DNA of 64,000 nucleotides from Agelas oroides (GCA_949130485.1 OX422201.1:4128516-4192515), one strand, 5' to 3'. Shown: positions 1 to 11,733, counted from the first letter of the stretch. Numbers and translations: made by a program. Notes: generated from the sequence alone by a model not told the origin.

Positions 1-195
1 CCATTCAATATTCATACGCTATTTAGAGCACGGCAGCGAACGCGCTTGCCCTCAAACATGGCGGATAGCAACCGTTGCTACCGACACACCTCCAAATTTA
101 CTTCCGGTGCAAGGCCTCTATATCTTTGAGTGTTCTCACGTGAGAATAAATACCAGGCTCTCCGCATGTACAACTTCAATATCGTGTTCCGGAGC

Positions 196-277
196 GGAGG
201 AGCCTGGGAACGAGGCTAGCTCCCAACGAGGTAGCTGCGTTCCCAGACCACGCGGCCTGGAAACGAGGCGAGGCTAA
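196..277. repeat. Cluster of degenerate TAGCCTCG-type MITE ends
   Basis: Several copies of the GGGAACGAGGCTA / CGTTCCCAG motif occur within 80 bases in both orientations. They match the termini of the small MITE family seen intact at 35531, 40606 and 57365. The copies here are overlapping or broken, so no single element with target duplications can be drawn. Confidence 0.45.
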
Positions 278-280
278 CGC

Positions 281-451
281 TGAAATTCGTCGCTTCAGCT
301 GAAATTCATCGCCTCAGTTGAAATTCATCGCCTCAGCTAAAATTCGTCGCCTCAGTTGAAATTCGTCGCCTCAGTTGAAATTCGTCGCTTCAGCTAATAT
401 TCGTCGCTTCAGCTGAAATTCGTCGCCTCAGTTGAAATTCGTCGCCTCAAA
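281..451. repeat. 19-bp tandem repeat, about 9 copies
   Basis: The unit reads approximately TGAAATTCGTCGCCTCAGT and repeats nine times without gaps. Copies differ at a few positions (Cgt/Cat, Cct/Ctt, aGt/aGc). It has no coding sense and is an ordinary minisatellite. Confidence 0.9.
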
Positions 452-591
452 ACTAAGGCTGCTTGACGGGATCGTCGCCATGAAAATGCACATCGACTTG
501 TAAAATGTGCATCGACTGAATTGTTAGTTTTGACACAAACGGCACCCCATACTAGTCTGATGAAACATTCAGCACAGCAGTTCTCTCAGCC

Positions 592-2994
592 GTTAGGCCA
601 GCGGTCCAATAACAATAGAAATTATTCAGATACAGGAAGTTCACGTAGAGCTACATTCCAGTGTGTAATTAACGCAATGAATACTTCCTGACTTTTCTAC
701 AAGCTAGCTCCAGCTAGCAATGGCAGAAACGAACCGGACTTGGGTCAATGTGCGTAGAGGCACCTCTCTGCTGTTCACAAATCCACTTTGTATCCCGGTT
801 TGAGAATGCCTTCCAGCGTTGTGGCCGTTTTTCGCGAACTCGTCGCGGGGCGAGACTCGCGATATGTTGCCGCATATTTTAGTACATTTTTTTTTGACTA
901 CCCGAACCCTGGCGATATATATATGTACGGATAGCCCATGGATAGCTCTACAAAATATGTAAAAATCAAAAGGTTCCGCTCGGGCAGTTAGCGGGTACAT
1001 GGGCTCAAAGTTGGGCTGAAATATTATGCTGCGGTTTACATAATTGGCATGTTTACTGGTGCGTTCTAACTGGGAATGCTGTACAGAGAGATGCACTGGC
1101 CACTGTGAAGGGTGAAATGAAAGGTAAAGTGATTTGAGTACCAAGAGTAAAGTAACTGACTTGGCTTGTATGCATTCAGGGCCCCTATTTTGGAAGATAG
1201 GCTATGTGATAGCTGATAGTTAAGCTCAGCTAGCACCCATTAACGCTTCATACATGCTGGGTGGGATAAACAATCAGTAGTAGCAACCTTAGCATCTGCT
1301 GTGCCATAAGAAATGGTACTGCAGATCCTGGCTGGGGCACACAGAGCCATTGCTACTTGCCAGCCCTGCACACCCCTCTTTTCAAAGTTTGGGAAATAAC
1401 AATTTTGCAATCTAACCCAGTAAGCAGGGCAGTATCAGAGTGAGCTCAAAACAGTTAGGCAGAGTGCATTATACACTCCAGGTTGCCTGTTGCAGGTGTG
1501 CACTACATGCATGCTGGAGACCAGGGCCAGCGTTCGTATTGGAGTGGTCCTCCGATGGGTGCAACCAATGTCAGTGATTTGTTAGATGAGGGTGGGCACT
1601 GCTACTGACATGGAGAAATTCTTTGAAGTTCTCTTCAGTAGCTGTTCACTTGCTGGCCCTGGGACATTCTGGGATTTGACTTTTTGGCTCTCTTCCTCCT
1701 GCTCTCCCCTATCACTCCTCTTGCTCTTCTGTAGCACTAAAATCCTCTTCTATAGTCTTCCCTGACAGTGTTATCCTCCTGCACTTCCTTTCAGAACTAG
1801 TTGTCATATACTGGGTGTTCTTGCAATTACAGCATGAGCATCTTGGACCACAGTGCCTTCCGTCCTAACACAGGAGCAGTGCTTGTTATTGCAACCTTCT
1901 TTATAGCCACATGCACCTTTTGAGTAAATGGTGAACACAATCTCTGATTTGCTCCATGGTTTCGTTCGAATTCCAGTTAGTCATAACTAGCAACGGCTCC
2001 ACTTGCCCCAGCCCAGGATCTGCAGTATCATTTCTTATGGCATAGCAGATGCTAACATTGCTACTCACTGATTGTTTGTCCCATCCAGCATGTGTGAAAC
2101 ATTGATGGGTGCTAGCTGAGATTAACTATCAGCTGCTTACAACTCTTGCCTCATGCTAGAATAGAGTTTGAGATGAACCGGGTGTGCGACTGAGGCATTT
2201 CAGTACCACCTGTACAGTTACATATAGAGGATTATGAGGGCTGGTGGTTGTCCAGTTGTCATAGCTCAGTAGCAGAGCACTGGTTGCAAAAGCCGGGTGG
2301 CCTGGGTTCGATTCTCAGCAACTTTCACTTCCCTCTATTTCGCCTCAAGAACATCAAATATCAGCTATCAGCTATCACATAGTCTGTCTTTCAACTTGGG
2401 GGCCCTGAATGCATACAAACCAAGTCAGTTACTTTACTCTTGGTACTCAAATCACTTTACCTTTCATTTCACCCTTCAAAGTGGCCAGTGCATGCATCTC
2501 TCTGTACAGCATTCCCAAGTTAGAACGCACCAGTAAACATGCCAATTATGTAAACCGCAGCATAATATTTCAGCCCAACTTTGAGCCCATGTACCCGCTA
2601 ACTGCCCGAGCGGAACCTTTTGATTTTTACATATTTTGTAGAGCTATCCATGGGCTATCCGTACATATATATATCGCCAGGGTTCGGGTAGTCAAAAAAA
2701 AATGTACTAAAATATGCGGCAACATATCGCGAGTCTCGTCTCGCGACGAGGTCGCGAAAAACGGCCACAACGCTGGAAGGCATTCTCAAACCGGGATACA
2801 AAGTGGATTTGTGAACAGCAGAGAGGTGCCTCTACGCACACTGACCCAAGTCCGGTTCGTTTCTGCCATTGCTAGCTGGAGCTAGCTTGTAGAAAAGTCA
2901 GGAAGTATTCATTGCGTTAATTACACACTGGAATGTAGCTCTACGTGCACTTCCTGTATCTGAATGAAATGGACCGCTGGCCTAACGACTGCTC
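592..2994. mobile_element. 2.4-kb palindromic (long inverted repeat) element
   Basis: The left arm (592-1356) is the near-perfect reverse complement of the right arm (1987-2994) once a 231-bp insertion in the right arm is removed. The outermost paired sequence is CGTTAGGCCAGCGGTCC on both ends. The centre (1357-1986) is unpaired and holds no ORF I recognise. The arms contain matching long open frames (704-1144 minus, 2409-2885 plus), which are one sequence read twice and are probably not genes. Ends and arms fit a non-autonomous foldback-type DNA transposon. I could not find a target duplication, so the superfamily stays open. Confidence 0.75.
2135..2365 (+). mobile_element. tRNA-related SINE-like insertion with 8-bp target duplication
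   Basis: This 231-bp segment interrupts the right arm of the 592-2994 palindrome and is absent from the left arm. It is flanked by TATCAGCT on both sides (2127-2134 and 2366-2373). Inside, 2255-2322 folds as a 68-nt tRNA-like cloverleaf. The D arm is GCTC/GAGC, the anticodon stem is CTGGT/GCCGG, and the T arm is CTGGG/CTCAG around TTCGATT. Box A (TAGCTCAGTAGC) and box B (GGTTCGATTCT) are therefore present. The tRNA-like part is not at the extreme 5' end, so this may be a composite. The acceptor stem pairs at only about five of seven positions and loop position 33 is not T, so it is a derivative and not a working tRNA gene. Confidence 0.6.
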
Positions 2995-3508
2995 TGCCTC
3001 CGGTCGATATCGAATGCGTATCGCGATCAGAGAAATATCCCTTTCGTCAATGGGCGAGCGAAGCAGGTTCCATCGAGCGAGGCAGGCTCCATTATTCGGA
3101 GAGAGCACTTGCACACGCCATGTTGGCCGATGTTGGTATCTGTAACCCTCGTCCAGATTCATACGCATGCGCGTTTTCCGCGGAGTAAAAAATGGCCGAC
3201 TTATCATGTAGGCCTAGCCGTACCAACAGGAAACGCTTTAGCTTCGCAACGAAGCATTTTCAGAGAAAATCGCTTAAAATTTTCGACCTTCATCCGCCGC
3301 TGAGAAGGTTAGTATCGTTTGTGGAATAATCACGTATAAAGTGAGATGTTGAGTAACAGACACACAGACACACAGACCAAGTGATTTGATTTGATTGATT
3401 GATATGACACCATACAGGCATTGCACGAAAGCAAAAGAAAAAAATACTAGGCCTAGTCCAAACACACAAAAGTCGAGGACAACACATAGAGAGCATAGCA
3501 AACACTTG

Positions 3509-3787
3509 CTAGGACACAAAACACAGTCTCAGTCCAAGATCAACCATACTCATCCATATGACATCAGAGATACTTGACAAAGTCCTCTGGTAGATCTGAA
3601 TCCTCTTGATACCGTCGCCAATGTGCACTAAGGGGGCTACCCATCCCGCCATGACAGCTAGTACAGGCCAAAGTGTGCCCAAGTGCCACGTGTACACACC
3701 TAGCAGCATCGAAGTGGTCCAGACCGTAAAGACACCATCACTGAGCTTCATCTTGTTGTACCCCCTCAGAAGTCTCTCAAAAGACAC
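3509..3787 (-). CDS. Candidate small membrane protein, unidentified
   Basis: A minus-strand open frame of 92 codons has protein-like composition. It holds a hydrophobic stretch around TSMLLGVYTWHLGTLWPVLA and VMAGWVAPLVHIG, and ends in a normal stop. No ATG opens the full frame. The first in-frame ATG begins MKLSDGVFTV, which would leave about 80 residues; alternatively this is an exon with an upstream splice. I do not recognise the family. It lies just outside the left end of the 8.4-kb transposon. The call rests on composition and a membrane-like segment only and could be chance. Confidence 0.3.
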   Translation of the reverse strand: MSFERLLRGYNKMKLSDGVFTVWTTSMLLGVYTWHLGTLWPVLAVMAGWVAPLVHIGDGIKRIQIYQRTLSSISDVIWMSMVDLGLRLCFVS

Positions 3788-4359
3788 ATAAACATACTAA
3801 ATCATGAGCTGAGGCATTCAGAATACACCTTCAGAACAGACAGCAACTCAGGTCGCCATTTTCCAGATACAAGTACCGTAACCCTCGCTGCACATGCGCG
3901 CCGAGGGTTAATAATGTACAACACTGTAGCAGCCCCGTTAGGGCACGTTAGGGCAACCAAAATGAATACGATTTAAAACGCACGCATGCGCAAGTTCTAT
4001 TAGCGCGGACCACATCATAAGCCCTAGCTGTAGTAATTCTCTCCGAGTCAGACCCTATCTGAGTCCTGCCTACCTTACAATTACTTGATCAAGCAACATG
4101 TGGAAGACTGTAGCATAAGCTGAGCTGTGAAGAACACTGAACGAGTTTCTTCAAGACCTCAGCTAGTATACACGCAACAAAGGACATATAGGACTGCAAG
4201 TTGGAAATGAACTATATGCGGAGTAAGTCCTACACTAAACGTAGTGGCTTCCTGCACTAATCTCCAGCTCGCCCCTTATACCAGACACTCCACCTAGTGT
4301 ATTAAGGCAAACTACATAATATATGAGACTGCATGAAGCTAGAATAACGGCCTGTTATA

Positions 4360-6470
4360 TATACCGTGAAGAACTGCATAAAAAGTAATGCATTTTAGTA
4401 CTAGTCTACAGCTCTGCCCTAACCAGGCAATCTGCATGGTACTTGCCACATTAGGATTTCCTGTATAACTCTTTCTAGCCTCATGCAATCTCGTTTAATT
4501 ATGTTGCTTGCCCTAATTGTGGCAAGCACCAGGTGAGGTGCCTGGTTAGGGCAGAGCTGTAGATTAGTACTAAAATCTATTACGTACTTGTGATGCAGGA
4601 TTCTTTGTATAGCTCTTTCTAGTTTCATGTAATCTGTTGCTTGCCCTGCATCACAAGTAATGAGATCTGCCCTAACCAGGCACCCCACCAGGTGCTTGCC
4701 ACATTAGGGCAAGCAACATATATGATTACATGAAGCTATATAGAAAGAGCTTTACAAGAATCCTGCATCAAAAGTGATGGATTTTAGTAGTAATCTCCAG
4801 TTTTGCCCTAACCAGGCACCTCACCTAGTGCTTGCCACATTAGGGCAAGCGACATATAGGAGATTACATGAAGCTGGAAAGAGCTAGCTGTACAAAGAAT
4901 CCTGCATCACAAGTGATGGATTTTAGTACTAATCTCCAGTTTTGCCCTAACCAGGCACCCTGCATGGTACTTGCCACATTAGGGCAAACTACATAATGGG
5001 ACCAGGCACCCCACCTAGTGCTTGCCACATTAGGGCAAGCAACATATAGGAGATTACATGAAGCTAGAAAGAGCTATACAAAGAATCCTGCATCACAAGT
5101 AATGGTTTTGCCCTAACCAGGCACCCCACCTACTTCTTGCCACATTAGGGCAAACTACATATAGATTACATGAAGCTAGAAAGAGCTATACAAAGAATCC
5201 TGCATCACAAGTATCGGATTTTGGCCTAACCAGGCACCCCACCTAGTGCTTGCCACATTAGGGCAAGCATCCTGCATCACAAGTAATGAGATCTGCCCTA
5301 ACCAGGCACCCCCACCCAGTGGCGTAGCTACACCCGGGCCCATACGGGCCCAGGCCCTGGTGAATTTCTGAGTGCCCTGGTAAATTATGCGAGGTCAACT
5401 TACCTGAACCGCAACAGCGTTGCTGTATATATAGAATTATGTCATGTAGAATAAAGCTGCCAATGACGCTTAGGCCAGGCAAACTAGATTTGTTGTTTCG
5501 CATCAGCCACTTGCTCGATTTGCGTGCGGGCGGGCGGGCGGTCATTATTCATTATTTGTTACTAGCAAACGCTATACACGCTCGGCAAATCCACCGCGCT
5601 ACGGCCATTAAAAGCGGGCGCTGATGCAAAACTGTAACAATAAATCCGGTTTGCCTGGCCATATCTACGATTTTACTTCTTTGCCCGTCAACTTCAGCAG
5701 CAAATATGAGCGATGGGTGCGAGCTACGCTGTCTCAGAAGGCCCCAGAATGCACCTCAGAGCACCTAAAATTTCAAAAACATTTCTGGGGGGCCATGCCC
5801 CCAGACCCCCCTAGAGTGTGGTGGGCTTACGCCCACCAAGTGCCCAGGTAATCGCTGAACTCTGGCTACGCCACTGCCCCCACCAGGTGCTTGCCACATT
5901 AGGGCAAGCAACATATAGGAGATTACATGAAGCTAGAAAGAGCTTTACAAGAATCCTGCATCAAAAGTGATGGATTTTAGTAGTAATCTCCAGTTTTGCC
6001 CTAACCAGGCACCCCACTTAGTGCTTGCCACATTAGGGCCAACAACATACATGAAGCTAGAAAGAGTTATACAAGAAATCCTGCATCACAAGCGATGAAT
6101 TTCAGTAGTAATCTCCAATTTTGCCCTAACCAGGCACCCTGCATGGTACCTGCCACATTAGGGCAAGCAGCGATTACATGAAGCTAGAAAAAGAATCCTG
6201 CATCAAAGTGATGGATTTTGGTACTAATCTACAGCTCTGCCCTAACCAGGCATCCCATGCACCTGGTGCTTGCCACATTAGGGCAAACTACATATATGAG
6301 ATTGAATGAAGCTAGAAGGAGCTATACAAAGAATCCTGCATCAAGAATTATGGTTTTCAACAGTAATCTCCAGCTCTGCCCTAACCAGGCACCCTATATG
6401 CTGTTAGAGCAAATTAGCAATCTGTTTCCAGCAACCCAACTCTTGTAGCTCTGCCCTAACTGGGCACCCA
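4360..6470. repeat. Subterminal satellite array, ~135-bp unit, about a dozen copies
   Basis: Each unit carries TGCCCTAACCAGGCACC, then TGCTTGCCACATTAGGGCA, then an AT-rich spacer with ACATGAAGCTAGAAAGAGC and ATCCTGCATCAC. Units vary by deletion between about 90 and 140 bp. TTAGGGCA and its complement TGCCCTAA occur in every unit and twice in the TIR of the host element (GTTAGGGCACGTTAGGGCA). The array lies only at the left end. A 560-bp hAT-like element (5317-5876) interrupts it. Confidence 0.9.
5317..5876. mobile_element. Non-autonomous hAT-like element, 560 bp
   Basis: The ends read CAGTGGCGTAGC and GCTACGCCACTG, a perfect terminal inverted repeat of the CAGTGGCGTA class common among animal hAT elements. 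It is flanked by CCCCCACC on both sides (5309-5316 and 5877-5884), an 8-bp duplication as expected for hAT. It sits inside one satellite unit of the 4360-6470 array and is therefore younger. The inner GGGGGCATGCCCCC stretch near the right end is typical of such elements. No transposase is present. Confidence 0.88.
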
Positions 6471-6643
6471 CATATTGATTTATGGTGACCTTACTCTGGC
6501 TTCCTTTTTACTTGGTGAATGGCATTACTTAACCTCAACGAAGTGCAAATGAGAACCTTTGCTGCTGACATGTGACTCTAGCTTGGTCTCAATTTGTGAG
6601 AGAGTGTGCTGTTTTGTGGCACCTGGCAAGTTTTTATCCTGAA

Positions 6644-6867
6644 ATGGAGGATCCTGAGGAAGATGAAAGTGAGTTAATGTATATATTTACCTTTTTCTAA
6701 CATCCAGAGATGTCTGTGTTATGGTAGTAAGAACAACCCAAAGTAAAATTGTATGTAATCACTCTGACATAGAATCTCCCCCAAAAGAGATGTCAAACAA
6801 ACGATCAACCAAAAATAGAGGCCCAATGACCAAGGATGTTTATGAAAACATTTGGAAATTTCTGTTG
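6644..6867 (+). CDS. First two exons of a transposon-borne gene, unidentified
   Basis: An ATG at 6644 opens MEDPEEDE, and the exon ends at 6668 with a GTGAGT donor. A second exon (6773-6867) follows an AG and continues in phase as KSPPKEMSNK, RSTKNRGPMT and KDVYENIWKFLL before a GTAAGA donor. The start is acidic and then turns basic. The next exon cannot be placed with confidence because an 823-bp inverted-repeat element (6949-7771) sits in the following intron. Possible continuations at 7800-7935 are rich in Arg and Cys. It may be the 5' part of the same transcription unit as the protease gene downstream. The product family is not recognised. Confidence 0.45.
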
Positions 6868-6948
6868 GTAAGAAGTACATAAATGTCTGTATGTAGCAAA
6901 TGGAATGGGTATGCAACTGGTAATTTAATCTGTTGCTTTGAATGGAAT

Positions 6949-7771
6949 GGAACAAGTCACAAAAAAGTTTTCTGAATGAAAATAAGCACATGTAGGGATG
7001 GAATCCTCAAAAACCAACCAAACTAGATGGGAATGACACCACAACAATTTCACACCATCCCTACATCTTGTGCCATTTTGCCAACTATGCTTTGTGTTTG
7101 TTAGTTGTGTGCATAGAAGGGTTGTGGAAGGCAGTGGGGTGGGTAGTGCTGGGTGTGTAGTCCATGTTGATGTGCATGGGGAGTGGGTTATGTTGTGGGT
7201 GGCTGCAATGTAGTTGCTATACTGAGCATATGGCAGATATGGTCTGTCTTGAAGTAGTCTCGCAAGCCAGACCCTTTCCGCGCAGTGCTGATCGCTTTCA
7301 GTATGTGGCACGCGGAGGGAAGAAGTTTGATGTTTGGGTTTACAATTTCACTTTGGATTTATGACGATTCTTAGTTCCTCTGAGTGCCGATACTGAAAGT
7401 GATCGGTGCTGTGGAACGGAAAGGGTCTGGCTTGCGAGGCTAGTCTTGAATGTAGAAACTGTGGAGTGCATGAGCTGGGTCTGTATGGTATGTTGGGGTA
7501 AGTTATGTTGTGAAATTTTATTGCTGCTGGACATGGCATATATGGATTGTCTTTTATGTAGAAGGTTGCATATTGTTCAGTGTTCATTTAGTGGGTGTGA
7601 ATAGACTAAGAGCATGTAGAGAGTTTTGTGGTGTGCATAGCAAATGGCACAAGATGTAGGGATGGTGTGGAATTGTTGTGGTGTCATTCCCATCTAGTTT
7701 GGTTGGTTTTTGAGAGTTCCATCCCTACATGCGCTTGTTTTCATTCAGAAAACGTTTTTGTGACTTGTTCC
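6949..7771. mobile_element. 823-bp inverted-repeat element with TGTAGGGATGG motifs
   Basis: The left arm (6949-7080) and right arm (7640-7771) are near-perfect reverse complements beginning GGAACAAGTCAC. Within each arm a ~76-bp block is itself bounded by TGTAGGGATGG and CCATCCCTACA, the same motif found at 37345, 38267 and 38728. The centre includes an independent 188-bp MITE (7255-7442). It lies in the first large intron of the gene starting at 6644. Confidence 0.75.
7255..7442. mobile_element. TAGTCTCG MITE, 188 bp, 9-bp target duplication
   Basis: It starts TAGTCTCGCAAGCCAGACCC and ends with the complementary GGGTCTGGCTTGCGAGGCTA. GTCTTGAAG precedes it (7246-7254) and GTCTTGAAT follows it (7443-7451), eight of nine bases matching. 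It is one of the larger members of the family described under the 35531 element. Confidence 0.85.
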
Positions 7772-8550
7772 TGCTGTTTTTTTTTTGTTTTTTTGGTAGT
7801 TTATTAGGAATGGTAACAGAGAAGAGACGTGGAAGGGTAGGCCGAGGGGAAGATGCATGGTGTGTACAGTATGATAGTACAGAACGTTTTTGTTCACAAA
7901 GAACTAAGGATTGTCATAAAGTCAAATGCTTCTAAGTGAAATTGTCAATTCAAACATCAAACTTCTTTATCTGGGAGGTTTAGAACCCCAAGCAAAGCCT
8001 CATAAAAACCAAGTGCAAAGCACAAGTTTAATGAGGCTTTGCATGCAAGCTTATAAATCCCGCGCTCACTTCATGTGGACTACTAATGGGTTCACCGAAA
8101 AACTCTCCACAGACTGTCACCACAGGGTATTGAGTCGTAAGACCCCATTACAGGAACAGTTTGATGGTGAGTAGCTATAGTCTAAATCCGTTTGAAACCA
8201 CAGCATATAGGGGTCTATGGAGCTGAACAACCACCAGTTTCTGTGGCCTCCTCCTCTAGTGCAAAAGTTTTTGAATGAAGCCATGCACTGTTGACTCAGT
8301 GCTACTAGCTGCACTAGAGCAGTTCGAGTATACCAAGCTACCAATAGGGTCCTACTTGCTGCGTTGGAGAAAACTCAGAGGCACAACACAAAAGGAGGAT
8401 GTTAAGAAGACACCAGCCAAAATGCTACCATCAACTTGCAGTAAACATTGTATGTGTACTATATGCATTGTTGTAAATGACTATAACAAGCAAATTGAAA
8501 ATGTGAAAGTTGACAATAAAAATTGAATATCAGTGGCTAGTGTTCTAAGT
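7772..8550 (+). other. Unassigned internal region of the 8.4-kb element, possible 3' end of a transcript
   Basis: Open frames at 7810-7935 (Arg- and Cys-rich, ending QRTKDCHKVKCF), 7926-8174 and 8275-8526 are coding-like in places, but their joints cannot be placed. An AATAAA signal lies at about 8514, right after the last of them, which fits the end of a transcript starting at 6644. I recognise no domain. Confidence 0.3.
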
Positions 8551-8633
8551 CTAGATACGAATAACTTGATGGTTAAAACACTAGCTGGCAAGTACCAGGT
8601 AGTGTTTTAACCATCAAGTATACCTCGTATCTA
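8551..8633. repeat. Hairpin, ~35-bp arms
   Basis: TAGATACGA...TTGATGGTTAAAACACTA is followed after a short loop by TAGTGTTTTAACCATCAA...TCGTATCTA. It is a near-perfect inverted repeat, likely a miniature foldback remnant. Confidence 0.8.
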
Positions 8634-9617
<984 letters not shown>

Positions 9618-11053
9618 GTGTATGACTTGGAAAAACGTAATATAAAGAGTCTTGATTCCCTTAATTCCACCACCAAGCATGTGCAGCAGGTGTTGACTAT
9701 AAGGTACAATAAAACTGAGCAGGTGTGTGCGTTTAACTGCATGACAATTTCACACCATCTCCTCCCTCTCCCCCCTCCCTTCTCACCCCCCTCCCCCCCT
9801 CATCCTCTCCTTCCCCTCCCTTCCCTCCTCTTCTTCCCCTCCCTTCCCTCCTCTTCCTCTCCCCCCTTCCCACCCCAAATATAAAGTCACTTCTTAAACA
9901 CCCTCTTTGAAGATGAGGGCTTCAGACAGAATGTATATGAATGGAGAATTAGGCTGGTGAAGGTAAGCACTGTAGAGAATAAAACACAATTGTAGAAATA
10001 CAATGTGTTTTATTCTCTACAGTGCTTACCTTCAGTGCTTACCTACAGTGCTTACCTTCACCAGCCTTCACCAGCCTAATTCTCCATTCATGCTGGGCTC
10101 CTGCTGGGGCAGATCCTGTATGATATTGTTCATTAATCACACTGGATACACATTGTATTTCTACAATTGTGTTTTATTCTCTACAGTGCTTACCTTCACC
10201 AGCCTGCAGTGTTGACTGTGGTGTGTTTGTCTGCAAGGTAAAACGATTTCAATATTGTTATACTAGCTGGGCACAGGCTCAGTGATAAGAATGCAGTTAC
10301 TGACAGTTTGCAGAGTGTGCAATGATGAAGTTGCCATTTCACTTTGTGGGAGATGGTGGTAGCCTCAGAAAATGGTTACTGCAGAAACTATTGACAAGGT
10401 ACACTTATATTTTTACACACCTACATATACATCAGTGTGAATACTTTCTGTTTATAGCTCGAGTGTTAGTGAATCATTTGTCCCAACTGAGGCTAGGAAA
10501 GAACTTGTTGTAGAGTTCAGGGATACACTGAATGTAAATATAACCACGACTGAAAAGGTATGTTACCTTGTCATGTTTTCTTGCTGGATGCTTATTTGTC
10601 CCACTTGCCCCATGCATCTGAAAAGTGAAGAATGTGTGTCTCCTGTATTTACAGCCCAATTCACCAAAACATAAGCAACAGATAACCCTACACAGCTCAG
10701 GTTAGAAACTATAAATATCTTTAGGTGTAATGATCACAAACTATATTTACATTTACACTGCCCTTCAGATGATGATGGGACATCTGAGGATGAGCTTACC
10801 AGTTCAGAAGATGAACAAGCTTTACCAAATATTGGTATATCATTATGTGTAAAATACTGGTAGCAGCATAATGTTGATATACTGTACCATGATATCCACA
10901 GGTGAGAATGACATGCTTGTTCCTGATTTCTGGCCAGAAAGCTTAGCTACTCCAGAAGATAGGATTTTGACTTACACCACACCCAAAGAATCATACATAA
11001 AGGCATTGAAGAGAATTTTACAGTCATCAGCACTTGGCATACCTATCAAATAA
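9618..11053 (+). CDS. Ulp1/SENP-type cysteine protease, C-terminal half, multi-exon
   Basis: Exons with AG/GT borders and mostly consistent phase are 9618-9722, 9887-9962 (start uncertain), 10187-10237, 10307-10398, 10458-10557, 10655-10700, 10769-10834 and 10902-11053 (TAA stop). The first encodes VYDLEKRNIKSLDSLN, matching the strand that carries the catalytic Asp in C48 peptidases. The second encodes FRQNVYEWRIRLVK. The third ends VDCGVFVCK, the catalytic-Cys signature. The fourth begins FAECAMMKLPFHF, the usual continuation. The last exons encode an acidic Ser/Asp/Glu tail and end LQSSALGIPIK. C48 enzymes cut ubiquitin-like modifiers; several DNA-transposon groups carry such genes. The exon with the catalytic His was not found, and a long pyrimidine tract (9754-9880) precedes the second exon. 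The fold assignment is strong; activity is doubtful. Confidence 0.65.
9927..10210. repeat. Inverted duplication around a protease exon and splice donor
   Basis: The 3' part of the second protease exon with its donor and the start of the intron (about 9927-10005) recurs inverted at 10005-10092 and again at 10145-10200. AGTGCTTACCTTCACCAGCC appears repeatedly. The result is a set of nested hairpins in the middle of the gene. The third protease exon begins inside the last copy. Confidence 0.8.
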
Positions 11054-11143
11054 ACCATTTACTGTTTGCTCCTGGCGCTATTCTGTGGTGTGATCCACGC
11101 AAGGAATTATTTCTATTGCAAAGCTATCTGTATCATTTTTCAG

Positions 11144-11733
11144 GGATGGAAACATACCTCGGGGTACCATAATTGCAGCCCTGAAAAAGGCTGAGGTAAG
11201 TCCATGCCAAACAACAGCTTCAGGGTGGCTATACATGTGTTTATTACATTACTACAGGGTCATCTACAGAATGTGGCCAGTAACCCGCATAGAAGTCACT
11301 ACTATATCAACCTGTCAACATGCAGTTCTAGGAAACTGACTGCAATTCCAAATGATACACTGCCCCTTTCAAACCCAATTATTGTAAGCAACTATGGGTA
11401 TACAAAATGCAGCATTCTTCATTTTCACCTGCTTACTTTAGGTGAATGAAGTGCTACACTTTCTTCAAGCCATTGCTCATAATCAAAGAGAAACCAGAAA
11501 CCACTGTGTTCCTTCTGGTATTCTGACATGGGAGATCCTATGGCCCGAGGTAAAGCTATTTATTTGCATTGCAATAATTTACTCACTGTTGGACTAGATT
11601 GAAGCCTAATTACCTGCATACACAGTTAGTTTGTTGCTATAATAATACCTAGTTTACTGACGAACTGATAATCTTCACCATTACACAGGCGATGGCTGCT
11701 ATCCTTCGCCAACAAACACTACAACAGTCATGA
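11144..11733 (+). CDS. Four-exon C-terminal coding module, unidentified
   Basis: Exons 11144-11195, 11258-11383, 11442-11549 and 11689-11733 all have AG acceptors and GT donors and join in frame to a TGA stop. They encode DGNIPRGTIIAALKKAE, then GHLQNVASNPHRSHYYINLS and TCSSRKLTAIPNDT, then VNEVLHFLQAIAHNQRE and TRNHCVPSGILTWEILWPE, then AMAAILRQQTLQQS. Introns are short (55-140 bp). The first exon needs two bases from an upstream exon that I could not place; the preceding protease frame has its own stop at 11051. No family is recognised. It lies on the same strand as the protease gene, inside the 8.4-kb element, so it could be its second gene or an alternative 3' end. Confidence 0.5.

Noticed and set aside
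281-451. CRISPR-like array
   Set aside because: Repeats are contiguous 19-mers without spacers in a eukaryotic context; a minisatellite.
2255-2322. Functional tRNA gene
   Set aside because: The acceptor stem is imperfect, loop position 33 is not T and the sequence sits inside a mobile insertion; it is a tRNA-derived element.
704-2885. Two long open frames (minus 704-1144, plus 2409-2885) with nearly the same protein
   Set aside because: They are the same arm of an inverted repeat read in both orientations. The amino acid pattern shows no domain, and it fits chance openness of one sequence.
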